Source: Indolivaga alginatilytica
GTDB lineage: Bacteria; Bacteroidota; Bacteroidia; Bacteroidales; Dysgonomonadaceae
Direction: 5' to 3'
Length of the DNA stretch: 64,000 bases
Assembly: GCF_003201355.1 (NCBI RefSeq)
Contig: NZ_QICL01000004.1
Location: 166,089 to 230,088, forward strand
Shown here: piece by piece, positions 25,033 to 34,393 of the stretch
How the letters are laid out: each line of letters begins with the position of its first letter
How positions within the stretch are numbered: the first letter of the stretch is position 1
Notes under the pieces: model-generated
Database searches by the model: none
Seen by the model: only the letters and a program-made list of their open reading frames with translations
Told to the model about the DNA's origin: nothing
Translations under genes and position numbers: made by a program

Positions 25033-27057
25033 TTATTTTTCGCTCCAATCTTTAAAGCCAAGTTCTTTAGCCTGTCTTAAAATCTTAGCAGCAAATTTAG
25101 CTTGTTTAAAAGAAAGTTGTAGATTTCTGTTAGTTGCTGTTCCAAAATTGTAAGCTGCTTTTCTATCAAGAGGTGACATAAGGTTATTCTCCTTGGCCCA
25201 TTTTGAAATAGAGAACCAAATAATTGGCGAAACTCCAGACATATCATCTACCAGTTTTTTTTCTGCAAGGGTATATTCTTGTGAATTCTCATTAATGTCA
25301 TCAGACTCTTTTTTTATTTCATATTCAAGTCCTTTTATCTCAAAGTATTTTTCGGTAATACTATTCCAGCAATCAATCTTTTTACACCATTCTCCAATGT
25401 TCATTCCTTTTTTTTCCGGGGTATTTATTTTTTCCCAAACATAAGGAATAATTTCATCAATTATCTTGAATAAATTCTCAGATAACATCTGTTTTTCCCA
25501 TATTTTATCGAGATCAAGTTTCTTCTGTGTTTTATAAGAAAGCAAAGATATAATATAGGAAACCATATTAGCCTTATACCCACCTAGCTTTTTTCTATTT
25601 ACATGCTTATCTATTTCCTTAAAAAGAATAGCTCGAGCAATTGTATGATGATAATATATCTCGTCAACTTCTATGTTACTGTTTTTTATTATATCATCAA
25701 ATAACTTAAATATTTTTTCTCCACCCTTACTTACATCGTATGGTTTTTGCATCCAACTCATTTCGTATTTAGCTAGATCTGTTTTATTGAATTTATTTTG
25801 ACTCGGATATTCTATTCTGAATCTTTTTAGTTCTGCTCCATTCTTTTGAGATTGATCGTCTAAATACTGACCTCTAGTTCTCTCATAGAACCATTTACTA
25901 GTAGCTTTACCTCCTGTCTGTGCCGGAATCCACTCTTTTCTTGAAAAAGTTTCCAGTTTTACGTGATATTCATCATTAGAACTTAAGTCAGAATCTTTAA
26001 CAACTGTCTGGCTATTAGCGTATTTAGATATGCTCGGGATGATTTTATTTGAATTAACAGTTTCTTTAATAACAGAAAGTTTCATCTGAACAAAAACATT
26101 AGACAAATCAATTTTTTTATCTAAAGATGTAGAATAAATAGAAGCGGTAGTTTGTCCTCCATTCACAATCTGCCATCCATTTATTTTAGTTATATAAGCT
26201 ATATTATTTTCAGATTCTATTTCTACACTATCAGCAATAGTAGAAATTCCATTATTGTATGCCAGAAACATATCAGGTTCTTCACTAATAGTTTTTTTTA
26301 TTCCCCGGTTAACTTTAACTTTAAATTGTAAAAAAGTTCTAACGTTCTTCTCAAGTAATCCTTGATGATAAGTACCATATATTTTAGCAAGAATTATTCC
26401 AGGGATAATAACCAGATAGACATTTACTTTATCACTGACCTCATCCATTTTCAGACACTTTAGTTTATGATTATAGTCAGTAGGAAAATCAATTTCAATT
26501 TTCTCTTTACCTGCTCTTACTGAATATTGCTGATATATCCGATCCATGTCCCAAAGATTATACTCAAAACTGACTCTACTATCGGTTATACACTCTGGCA
26601 AAATATCAGATGATACAGTTCCGTTTGTTAATACAAAAAATCTTACATGTTGATGTTGATTTTTTATTTCATCAATTAACTGAGCCAATTCATACGCATC
26701 TTCATTTGACTCGTCTATTTTTGATATCAGTTTATCAGAGACAGCCATTTTGTAAAACTCGCAGATTTTTTTAAAAGCATCCTCAATATCATGATCTGAA
26801 GTTTTCTGTAAACCTGTTCCAGATTTTAGTATTGTGACAAAAAGATCCAATGTATTGGACTCTTCATTATAATCATAGGCATTGATCTTTATGCCTCGTT
26901 GTTTATAATGGCATATTATAGGCTCAAATACTTCTCCACAATCTTTAATATATTCAATAATATCTTTTGTTAATTCATCTTCTTGATTACTGTCCCCTGC
27001 CTCTATATTTACAAAAACATTTTCAAGGAAATCATCTGCAAATTCTTTTATATTCAT
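25033..27057 (-). CDS. AIPR-family phage-resistance protein
   Basis: 674 residues. The AIPR core is clear: LEKNVRTFLQFKVKVNRGIK (~235-254), FLAYNNGISTIAD, and WQIVNGGQTTASIYS (~293-307). The first ~200 residues include an REase-like alpha/beta segment (LFVTILKSG, RFFVLTNGTVS). AIPR proteins were first linked to abortive phage infection and recur in operons with Z1 helicases and GHKL ATPases (Iyer, Abhiman and Aravind 2008 described such MutL-containing restriction operons). It is the last gene of the operon, 1 bp after the PD-(D/E)XK gene stop. Biochemistry is unknown. Confidence 0.9.
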   Translation of the reverse strand: MNIKEFADDFLENVFVNIEAGDSNQEDELTKDIIEYIKDCGEVFEPIICHYKQRGIKINAYDYNEESNTLDLFVTILKSGTGLQKTSDHDIEDAFKKICEFYKMAVSDKLISKIDESNEDAYELAQLIDEIKNQHQHVRFFVLTNGTVSSDILPECITDSRVSFEYNLWDMDRIYQQYSVRAGKEKIEIDFPTDYNHKLKCLKMDEVSDKVNVYLVIIPGIILAKIYGTYHQGLLEKNVRTFLQFKVKVNRGIKKTISEEPDMFLAYNNGISTIADSVEIESENNIAYITKINGWQIVNGGQTTASIYSTSLDKKIDLSNVFVQMKLSVIKETVNSNKIIPSISKYANSQTVVKDSDLSSNDEYHVKLETFSRKEWIPAQTGGKATSKWFYERTRGQYLDDQSQKNGAELKRFRIEYPSQNKFNKTDLAKYEMSWMQKPYDVSKGGEKIFKLFDDIIKNSNIEVDEIYYHHTIARAILFKEIDKHVNRKKLGGYKANMVSYIISLLSYKTQKKLDLDKIWEKQMLSENLFKIIDEIIPYVWEKINTPEKKGMNIGEWCKKIDCWNSITEKYFEIKGLEYEIKKESDDINENSQEYTLAEKKLVDDMSGVSPIIWFSISKWAKENNLMSPLDRKAAYNFGTATNRNLQLSFKQAKFAAKILRQAKELGFKDWSEK

Positions 27058-27058
27058 A

Positions 27059-28072
27059 TTATATATTTTTAATCATTTCGGATTTATTTATTTCGAACCT
27101 TCCACATGCGGAAACTATAATTGAATATTTCAAATCGCCTATGCCATCGGGTAATATCGAAGGTGAAATTGAAGGAAATCCTTCCGTTATTTCATATAGC
27201 TTTAACTTCGTTATTGAAAACCCAGATGTATATGCGTGAGCTAAATCTCTATTATATCCTAATCTGATTAACTGTGCGTCGAATATGCTTAATGCTACAG
27301 AATCATCAGAAAGTATTTTTCGGATAGATTCAATCTTTGCAAACAATGATCTATCAGGAGCATTATCATGAATATTAAGGCAATAAAGAACTAAGAACAG
27401 ATTTTTGAGTCCTGTTTTATCCAATTGCTTTTCGGAACTGATATATATTTTTTTATGTTCTTTTCCTGCTGATGTTTTAACTTCTATAGCCGTATTATGT
27501 AGTTGAAAATCATGATTTGTTCGTTTAGCTCCTGTCCAGTATAGCATAGCCTCATATGTTGTATATTTTTTCAGAATAAAATCTTCAAGAAATAATAGTT
27601 CACCGAATAAGCCTTGTTGTGCAGATATAGGTAGAATTTCATCTGTATATTTTTCAAAGAATATTTTCCATTCGTTCAAAGATCTACTTAAAGTAGGTTC
27701 CAGTGAAGAAAAAGATGCCAGATTTACGATATCATTACATATATCTGATACAAATAATTCAAAAATATTTTCTGTCTCGGGGATTATCTGAGAGATTTTT
27801 AGAAATCTACAATTATGATGATCACCGATAGAATTATTCACCTCTGCAATATCGAGTCCTCTGAACAATGGGAGTCTATTCTGATTAATATAGATTCCAG
27901 AGGAAAGGTGAATGTAAAGACAGCGGATATTTTTATTGAAATCAGTTGCAATAAAAACAGCTTCATTACTTTCAGCCAGAATTTTCCTGGCGATTAATGA
28001 ATTAGGGTTATTCCGTGATTCTTCATTAATCTCTTTCCATATTTCAGTATAATCAATTTTCTTCATCTTCAT
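27059..28072 (-). CDS. PD-(D/E)XK motif protein (DUF4420)
   Basis: 337 residues. QQGLFGELLFLEDFIL (~150-165) followed by TNHDFQLHNTAIEVKTSAGKE (~186-206) provides the E, D, E-x-K residues of a restriction-endonuclease fold; the block G-L-x-G-E-L is characteristic of DUF4420. Probably the DNA-cleaving subunit of the system. It overlaps the Z1 gene end by 20 bp, implying co-translation. Confidence 0.88.
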   Translation of the reverse strand: MKMKKIDYTEIWKEINEESRNNPNSLIARKILAESNEAVFIATDFNKNIRCLYIHLSSGIYINQNRLPLFRGLDIAEVNNSIGDHHNCRFLKISQIIPETENIFELFVSDICNDIVNLASFSSLEPTLSRSLNEWKIFFEKYTDEILPISAQQGLFGELLFLEDFILKKYTTYEAMLYWTGAKRTNHDFQLHNTAIEVKTSAGKEHKKIYISSEKQLDKTGLKNLFLVLYCLNIHDNAPDRSLFAKIESIRKILSDDSVALSIFDAQLIRLGYNRDLAHAYTSGFSITKLKLYEITEGFPSISPSILPDGIGDLKYSIIVSACGRFEINKSEMIKNI

Positions 28073-30797
28073 TGAGGTCCAGTTCTTGATAAACAGTATT
28101 TACATAATATTGCATGTCAACCGAATTTCCACCATCCGACCAGCTGATTGCAAAGCCAACGATATTCTTATTAAATTGCAACACATCATCTCTTCCATAA
28201 TCAGTTACATTCAGTACATATATCATCAAGAGGGGGTTAGATAATCTTCCTGGTAATTTGCGGATCTGCTTTCTTGATAAATGTCTCGGATCTGTATCAA
28301 GGTCTACAACTTCGTCAATTTTATCAGTCATCATTTTAATAAAAAGTTTATCACTGGCTTCTTCTTTCAGCGAACGACTTACCGGTCTTATTTTATGTCC
28401 AGAAAAAGATATCACTCTATCTTTTTTCTGTGAATTATCCAGAGTTATCAATGCTATATTCCAATTATCAAAGTCTGTTATATCTTTTGCTCTCTGGGTT
28501 TCAAGATATTGTTTTATTCTTTTTGAATTTGCAGCAGGAAGTCCTTTGTAAGTCTGATAATTATCCAAAAAGTCTTCTATAATACTGACACGTCTGTTTA
28601 ACCAAACTATTTTATCTTTTTCATTTATATCTGGTCTTCTCAATCCTAAGATAAGACTTTCTGCGCATTGATAGTTTGATTCAATAACTTTTTCATTATT
28701 GGGGAAAGATGTGGTTTCAGTACATGTTCCTTTATAGTTCAGTCGCAATGGAATAGAATCCCGCATTTTCATTGTACTTGTAATCATCATATCTGGATGA
28801 GATATGATACGTAACCCGAATTCTTTGGGAGTCAATCTTAATCTTTCCATTTCAATTAGCTCTGCACGCAAAACTTCGAATGCTGTTGATATATTCCTGT
28901 ACCAGTCATATAGTTTTTTTGTTGTATATATCCGACAAAGATCTTCAAATCCTGTTCTGTAGCCAAACCATCGTCCCATCTGCATGAGCGTGTCATAGAG
29001 GGATGTGGTACGGGTAAAATAACTTATAGTCAGTCCTTCAAGGGTGAGTCCTCTGGATAGTTTGTCTCCTCCGACAGCAATCACCCATAGTCCAGTTTCT
29101 TTTTTATTTGCATAATCCAAAATATCTCCTACAGTACCGTTTATTATTAGGCAATTACTTTCAAGTTTTCGTATAACTTTACTGAAATTCGGCAGAATAT
29201 CATTCCAGCAATGAGAGGCTTCATACATGCTTATGGTGGTGGGGAGGTGATCTTTTTCATAAAGATTCTTCAGTTTTTTTATTGTATCAGCATCATGATT
29301 AATAATATGGTCGGATAATTTTTCAACATATTCCTTTACTAATTGTGCTATTTTGTTTTGTACACTTGTATATCTGGTACAGTGAATAAGCATTGTGTTA
29401 TGCTTTTTAGACTGTCCCCTAAACCAACGTATAGCCGATGATATAATAAAGGAGTCTATAGCTTCTCTGAGACTTTCAGAAATATTCTCCGGGGTGTAAT
29501 CTGCTTTATGTTTCAATGGAACAAAATCTGATTCTTTAAGACCGGAATCGCTAATTGTTCTGTTTATAGGTAGTCCAAATTCTTCGCAATCATTAAGTCC
29601 GAAAACCCTTTTAGGTCCAAAATAATTAGAGGGAGCATCTAGAGTTTTAATGAAGGATTCAGGGAAAAGGTCTTTACCCAATATAGTATGAGGTCTGTCG
29701 TGATGTATGAATATATTGGCAAAAGGAGTAGCGGTATATGCCAGATAAATTTTTTGTCTGAACAATTGCAGAAGTTCCCTTATACACTCATTTATGGCTG
29801 TTGGGTCCACTTCTTCTCCGTCTGTATTTATATGTGGCTTAGTATTTACAGATGCCTGATCAGCTTCATCATCCACAATTAAAAGAGGCAGGTTATTAAA
29901 TTGTTTTATATCTCTGTCTTCGTATACAAGATCCCCGTCAAATGTCTCTATCCAGCCTTTAAAATACTTAATAAGATTTTTAAGTATAGATTTATTCTTC
30001 TTTACCACAAAAATAATACATCTGTCTGATGTCGGAGGTGTACCATGAGATTTTTTCAGGTTAAAATCCCCGTTCTTGCGAGCATCGTAATTGGACTCTG
30101 TAAAGGTATCAATAGGGTAATATGTTTCTCCAGGAAGAGTTGATACCCCTATTCTTTTTATCTCCGCCTTAATACTAGTATCTCTTCCAAGAATCTCTTC
30201 ATCTATGCGTTCCTGTGTTTGCTGGCGGAGGTTCTCATGCATGCCAGCCAGTACTATAATAATTTTATACCCAGAATCAATGGCTTTATTAATAACTCCC
30301 ATAAAACTGGCAGTTTTACCAGACTGAACATATCCCACAACTAATCCTCTTCGATCAAACGCTCTGTTTTTTACAGTAGGATCCTCAAATAGTTCAATAA
30401 TGCCATCAGTTGTCTTATCCAGATTTTCAACTGTAGAAGTAGCCCAACCTTTAATATGATTGAGATATTTTTTATATCTCGGCCAGAATCTGAAATTTAT
30501 AGCGTCTTCTGCTTTTTTCTGTTTATACCATTCTATATGATCTTTATTGTCAAAAATGGTATGTTGCTCCCCATCTTCCACAATAATATTGACTTCCTCA
30601 CTGAGCTCTTCGTTCAGCAAATCAACAACTTCCTCAATAGAAGAGAATGTCCTCGAAGGATGTAATATCTGCTCAACCGGGATAGAAGACAGGAAACTGT
30701 TGATAGAGGTACTTATTGCTTGTGGAAATGGCATCAGTTTTTTTAAGGTTTCATACACACCTCTGACATTTGCTTTTATCTCGTTGTAATGAATCAT
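28053..30797 (-). CDS. Z1-domain superfamily II helicase/ATPase
   Basis: 914 residues. Walker A GYVQSGKT (155-162), Walker B LLIVDDEAD (~305-313), motif III-like AYTATPFAN (~354-362), and the Z1 domain signature VGGDKLSRGLTLEGL (~580-594) with LMQMGRWFGYR (~612-622), the last containing the arginine finger motif. This architecture is the Z1 protein of MutL/MORC-associated restriction systems and would act as a DNA translocase or remodeller. Overlaps both neighbours (4 bp upstream ATPase, 20 bp downstream nuclease). Confidence 0.92.
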   Translation of the reverse strand: MIHYNEIKANVRGVYETLKKLMPFPQAISTSINSFLSSIPVEQILHPSRTFSSIEEVVDLLNEELSEEVNIIVEDGEQHTIFDNKDHIEWYKQKKAEDAINFRFWPRYKKYLNHIKGWATSTVENLDKTTDGIIELFEDPTVKNRAFDRRGLVVGYVQSGKTASFMGVINKAIDSGYKIIIVLAGMHENLRQQTQERIDEEILGRDTSIKAEIKRIGVSTLPGETYYPIDTFTESNYDARKNGDFNLKKSHGTPPTSDRCIIFVVKKNKSILKNLIKYFKGWIETFDGDLVYEDRDIKQFNNLPLLIVDDEADQASVNTKPHINTDGEEVDPTAINECIRELLQLFRQKIYLAYTATPFANIFIHHDRPHTILGKDLFPESFIKTLDAPSNYFGPKRVFGLNDCEEFGLPINRTISDSGLKESDFVPLKHKADYTPENISESLREAIDSFIISSAIRWFRGQSKKHNTMLIHCTRYTSVQNKIAQLVKEYVEKLSDHIINHDADTIKKLKNLYEKDHLPTTISMYEASHCWNDILPNFSKVIRKLESNCLIINGTVGDILDYANKKETGLWVIAVGGDKLSRGLTLEGLTISYFTRTTSLYDTLMQMGRWFGYRTGFEDLCRIYTTKKLYDWYRNISTAFEVLRAELIEMERLRLTPKEFGLRIISHPDMMITSTMKMRDSIPLRLNYKGTCTETTSFPNNEKVIESNYQCAESLILGLRRPDINEKDKIVWLNRRVSIIEDFLDNYQTYKGLPAANSKRIKQYLETQRAKDITDFDNWNIALITLDNSQKKDRVISFSGHKIRPVSRSLKEEASDKLFIKMMTDKIDEVVDLDTDPRHLSRKQIRKLPGRLSNPLLMIYVLNVTDYGRDDVLQFNKNIVGFAISWSDGGNSVDMQYYVNTVYQELDLNEDEEN

Positions 30798-32254
30798 AAT
30801 ACATCTAAATGTTTACTGAATAAATCAGTTGTTTTTAATATTTCTTTAGCTTGTTCAATATCAACTCCAGAATCATTCATTCCTTTGAGCAGTTCTGCAT
30901 AGATTTTTCTGATCTGTTCAGGTTCGTTATCCAAAGATTGCTTTAGGGAGACATTTTCATCGTATGAATCATTCAGAATCATACCAACAGGTATGGTACT
31001 TTCAATGGTTTTAATATATAATTTGAATATCTGCTGATTATCTGCCAGAATGTCTGCAATCAACACAAACAAGGGATGTTCCGGATTAATCTGATAGAAT
31101 TTTTCTCCTTTCCGTGTTTTGCACTTCCATGTATATACGATCTCTTTTTTCTCTCCTTTTCTGCGAATATATGCACCTCTGTGAGTATAGACCTTTATTC
31201 CACAGGAAATAGCATCAGTACATATCTTTAGAATGTTTTTTCTTATAATATCCGGAATTTTAGCCGATGCTTTTTTTACGTCAATCTGCCATTCTTTATC
31301 ATGCTTATTGGTGATATCTATACAAATACGTACTAAACGTTGGCTTTCCCTCTGTTTGAACTTAAGATCCATCCAGGAACCGTCAATAATAAGTCTGTCA
31401 TTGCGATAAAGATATATTCCTTGATGTTCAATCCATCCTCTTATTATATCGTATTTTTTCTGTTCATCTTTTGATAATTTTGCTTCATGAGGCAATATAT
31501 ATGGCTGTACTGAAATCTGAGAACCATTCATAGTAAAAAAGTTCTCCTGTAATTCCTGAGAAGGGTTGCTATCTGATATAACAAATGGATTTATTGGGGA
31601 AATCTGTTCTCTATTGATGCAGATGAGAAGTGATTTCTTTTCAAGAAACCTATGAAAAACAAGACTGAGGTATTTTTTTACATTCTCAAACTTACGATAG
31701 AAGTCCCCCTTGTCTGTATTAGGATTACCAGTTTCAGCAAGACGATCAAGTTTTTCCCATAATATTACTGTTCCGGTATTGTTTTCAAACTTTCCAAGTT
31801 TTGTGGACGAATAATCATCGAGACATTTTCTATACAGCACCCATTCTTTTTCATCCTGTATTTTATCCAGATCCCAGACACGGATACTTGATGATTTACC
31901 ATCATTAGACAAAACACTTAAACGTTTACACTGAGAAAAAGAAGCTGTTTTCAATCCCAACCCGAATCTTCCGAGATCGTCTGTACGTCTTTCATCTGAA
32001 GGGTTAAAACTACCTAATTTCATAGCATTTATCAGCTCTTCTTCAGACATACCTTTCCCATTATCCTCTATTCTTACATGGGAGCCAAAAGAATCTATAT
32101 CGTAAGTAACTGATATCTTATCAGCTCCAGCTGTTATAGAGTTATCAATAAGATCGGCTATAGCTGTTTCTACAGAATATCCAAATGCTCTGAGTGAATT
32201 TACTTCTTTTTCAGGATCAGGTCTGACAATATCATAATGCTGTATTTTCATCAT
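30794..32254 (-). CDS. GHKL ATPase of MutL/MORC type
   Basis: 486 residues. Bergerat motifs: N box ADLIDNSITAGA (33-44), G1 EDNGKGM (63-69), G2 GRFGLGLKTASF (95-106). At the position of the catalytic Glu in MutL/Hsp90 is Asp34. The following transducer-like domain (~200-330) includes RLIIDGSWMDLKFKQRESQR. These ATPases are expected to clamp DNA upon ATP binding and signal to the nuclease. The gene overlaps the HNH gene by 4 bp. Confidence 0.9.
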   Translation of the reverse strand: MMKIQHYDIVRPDPEKEVNSLRAFGYSVETAIADLIDNSITAGADKISVTYDIDSFGSHVRIEDNGKGMSEEELINAMKLGSFNPSDERRTDDLGRFGLGLKTASFSQCKRLSVLSNDGKSSSIRVWDLDKIQDEKEWVLYRKCLDDYSSTKLGKFENNTGTVILWEKLDRLAETGNPNTDKGDFYRKFENVKKYLSLVFHRFLEKKSLLICINREQISPINPFVISDSNPSQELQENFFTMNGSQISVQPYILPHEAKLSKDEQKKYDIIRGWIEHQGIYLYRNDRLIIDGSWMDLKFKQRESQRLVRICIDITNKHDKEWQIDVKKASAKIPDIIRKNILKICTDAISCGIKVYTHRGAYIRRKGEKKEIVYTWKCKTRKGEKFYQINPEHPLFVLIADILADNQQIFKLYIKTIESTIPVGMILNDSYDENVSLKQSLDNEPEQIRKIYAELLKGMNDSGVDIEQAKEILKTTDLFSKHLDVL

Positions 32255-33339
32255 TGATTTCTGATAATATTTTTCAGCTCTTCATGCTCAATCAATCCAT
32301 AATGTTTATCCAGTAATTTATGACATGCAGGACATACCTGTATATAATCTCCGATACATACCTCAACCGAAGCATTTTTATCTGTAGAAAACCTTTTTAT
32401 ACAATGATATTCCATGATATCTTCCCCAAGTTTTCCATATATATTATTTAATTTTATCCTACAGACCGAGCATGTTCCGGATTTACCATAGTGATACTCT
32501 TTAACCTTACGGTAAAATGAGGTATCAACTTCTTTACTTTTATGTAACTGGTACAAATTATTATCCATTTCATCATTCCGTTTCATTTTATCCTGTATAT
32601 TACCAGGCTTATCTTTAGAAAGAAGATGCTGAATATTTACATTGTATTTTTTTTCTATGTCAGCTACTGCGCTGGCTAATAATTTGTCTTTCTTGCAATA
32701 TTCATTGAATATTTCTTTAAATAATCCTGTACCTGAACTGAGTAACCCTTTTGTATTACATTTAGGGTCACAACTTCTGAAATTACTTAACCGGAGTGAG
32801 ACTGAAGCTATACTTCTGAAGTTTTCAGAACGTATATTCTTTTCATATAGGGGTAATTCATTCAAAACTCTACTTAATGCTATAACCTTGGGGTTTGTAC
32901 CGTGCATCTGTCCAAAAGTCAGAACTTTATATAATGCCAGAGTGAGAATCAATTCTTCTTTTTTCCAGGGTAACTGCTTTCTGTTCTCTTTTTTTTGATC
33001 CAGATGTTTTTTTTCAATATCAGACACCGCTCTTTTAAGCTCTGTTGGTTTTTTATAGAATTTCATAAAAATCTCTTTGTCCAGCATAGAGCAGGCATAA
33101 AGACCCTTACCTGCATAATCAGGATCAATTGCAGAGAAATTTCCAAGTTTACGAGAAATTCCATTAGCATTGCGAAATGTCGGATTTTCATTCAATCCGG
33201 GATGAATATTCAGAGATCTGAGTTTTTCACTCATTTCCCGGAATGTTGAATAAGAATGTTTTTTTTCTCCTCTCTTGATCTTAAGATATAGATCCAGAGT
33301 AAGAGTCAGCTCTTCTTCTGTCCATTTCGGTAGTTTCAT
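32251..33339 (-). CDS. HNH endonuclease with duplicated N-terminal module
   Basis: 362 residues. Two copies of one module precede the nuclease: WTEEELTLTLDLY (6-18) ... RKLGNFSAIDPDYAGKGLYA, and WKKEELILTLALY (~125-137) ... LRLSNFRSCDPKCNTKGLLS. The C-terminal nuclease has CSVC (~287-290), EYHCI (~309-313), VCPACH (~336-341): a zinc-bound HNH of the McrA type. The repeated module is probably the DNA-recognition part, as in related predicted restriction enzymes. It overlaps the next gene by 4 bp. Confidence 0.87.
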   Translation of the reverse strand: MKLPKWTEEELTLTLDLYLKIKRGEKKHSYSTFREMSEKLRSLNIHPGLNENPTFRNANGISRKLGNFSAIDPDYAGKGLYACSMLDKEIFMKFYKKPTELKRAVSDIEKKHLDQKKENRKQLPWKKEELILTLALYKVLTFGQMHGTNPKVIALSRVLNELPLYEKNIRSENFRSIASVSLRLSNFRSCDPKCNTKGLLSSGTGLFKEIFNEYCKKDKLLASAVADIEKKYNVNIQHLLSKDKPGNIQDKMKRNDEMDNNLYQLHKSKEVDTSFYRKVKEYHYGKSGTCSVCRIKLNNIYGKLGEDIMEYHCIKRFSTDKNASVEVCIGDYIQVCPACHKLLDKHYGLIEHEELKNIIRNQ

Positions 33340-33340
33340 G

Positions 33341-34393
33341 TTAATCCTGAATTCGTTGATTTACAAACAAATAATGCAATAACGCATACATTGTATTTAC
33401 GCTCAGTCCATTTCCAGCCTGTTTATAAAGTTGATGATCACTTACCTCAGCATCTTTTGCATTATTAAAGAATTCTTCATCAAATCCTTGAAGCATGAGA
33501 GCTTCTTTTGGGGTCAACTTCCTAACAGGTTGGGTATATAATATTTCCTTTGCTGTATCTTTATGACTTATACCGTTTATGATATAATCATCTGAATAAT
33601 AATTATCTTGACATGCTCGATGCATTTTTACCATTGTTGCAGTCAGAGTTCTTGCAATATCCAAATCAATCTGTGATTTGGATTTAAAATTTTTAGAACC
33701 ATCTGCTAAGATAGTATGTTTTATTTTCTCTGAAAGATAGTATTTATTGTCAACATTTTTGTCCAGTATATCTAGAACATTATTGTATATACATAAAGAA
33801 TGTTCATCGATATTTCTGAAATTGTCAATTATTCTTTCTTGAGTAAGTTCAATTTCCAATTCTCTTCTACTGCATACAATAAATATCCTGGACCGCCTCT
33901 GTGGAAGTCCAAACTCTCTTGTGTTCAATACAACTGTTTCGACAAAATGATATCCGTTTTTCCGAAAAAAATTCATAATGTTATGGAGTGTATCTCCATT
34001 GTTGTGTTTCTCGAGATGTCTTACATTCTCAAGCACTATAAATTCAGGAGTTTTCACATTCAAAATTTTTTTTATACTGAAAAGTATAGAACCGCGGTCA
34101 TCACTAAAACCCAGCTGTTTCCCCATAAGGCTAAAAGCCTGACAGGGAAATCCTCCCATAAGAATATCAAAATCTACAAGAGAATTGACATTTTCATCTT
34201 TATCAGCAAAAGAAATAATATCATTCATTTCCGTTTCTTCAGTAATATTATAATTCGCTTTATACGTCTTTAAAGCATGAGCATCTATTTCAGAGAAAGC
34301 AACACAATCGAAAGGAATGCCTGAATCCCGACTTAATAACTCGGACGCTTTCTTGAAACCACCAATACCTGAAAATAGTTCTATATACCTCAT
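33341..34393 (-). CDS. C5-cytosine methyltransferase 1 of defence operon
   Basis: 350 residues. Motif I IELFSGIGGF (4-13), motif IV GGFPCQAFS with catalytic Cys at ~81, VLENVRHLEKH (~119-129), motif VIII PQRRSRIFI (~164-172), target-recognition region ~180-280, then LQGFDEEFF and GNGLSVNTM. It would methylate self DNA in the restriction site. Overlaps the second methyltransferase by 4 bp; one bp lies between it and the HNH gene end. Two different methyltransferases suggest an asymmetric recognition sequence or two sites. Confidence 0.93.
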   Translation of the reverse strand: MRYIELFSGIGGFKKASELLSRDSGIPFDCVAFSEIDAHALKTYKANYNITEETEMNDIISFADKDENVNSLVDFDILMGGFPCQAFSLMGKQLGFSDDRGSILFSIKKILNVKTPEFIVLENVRHLEKHNNGDTLHNIMNFFRKNGYHFVETVVLNTREFGLPQRRSRIFIVCSRRELEIELTQERIIDNFRNIDEHSLCIYNNVLDILDKNVDNKYYLSEKIKHTILADGSKNFKSKSQIDLDIARTLTATMVKMHRACQDNYYSDDYIINGISHKDTAKEILYTQPVRKLTPKEALMLQGFDEEFFNNAKDAEVSDHQLYKQAGNGLSVNTMYALLHYLFVNQRIQD

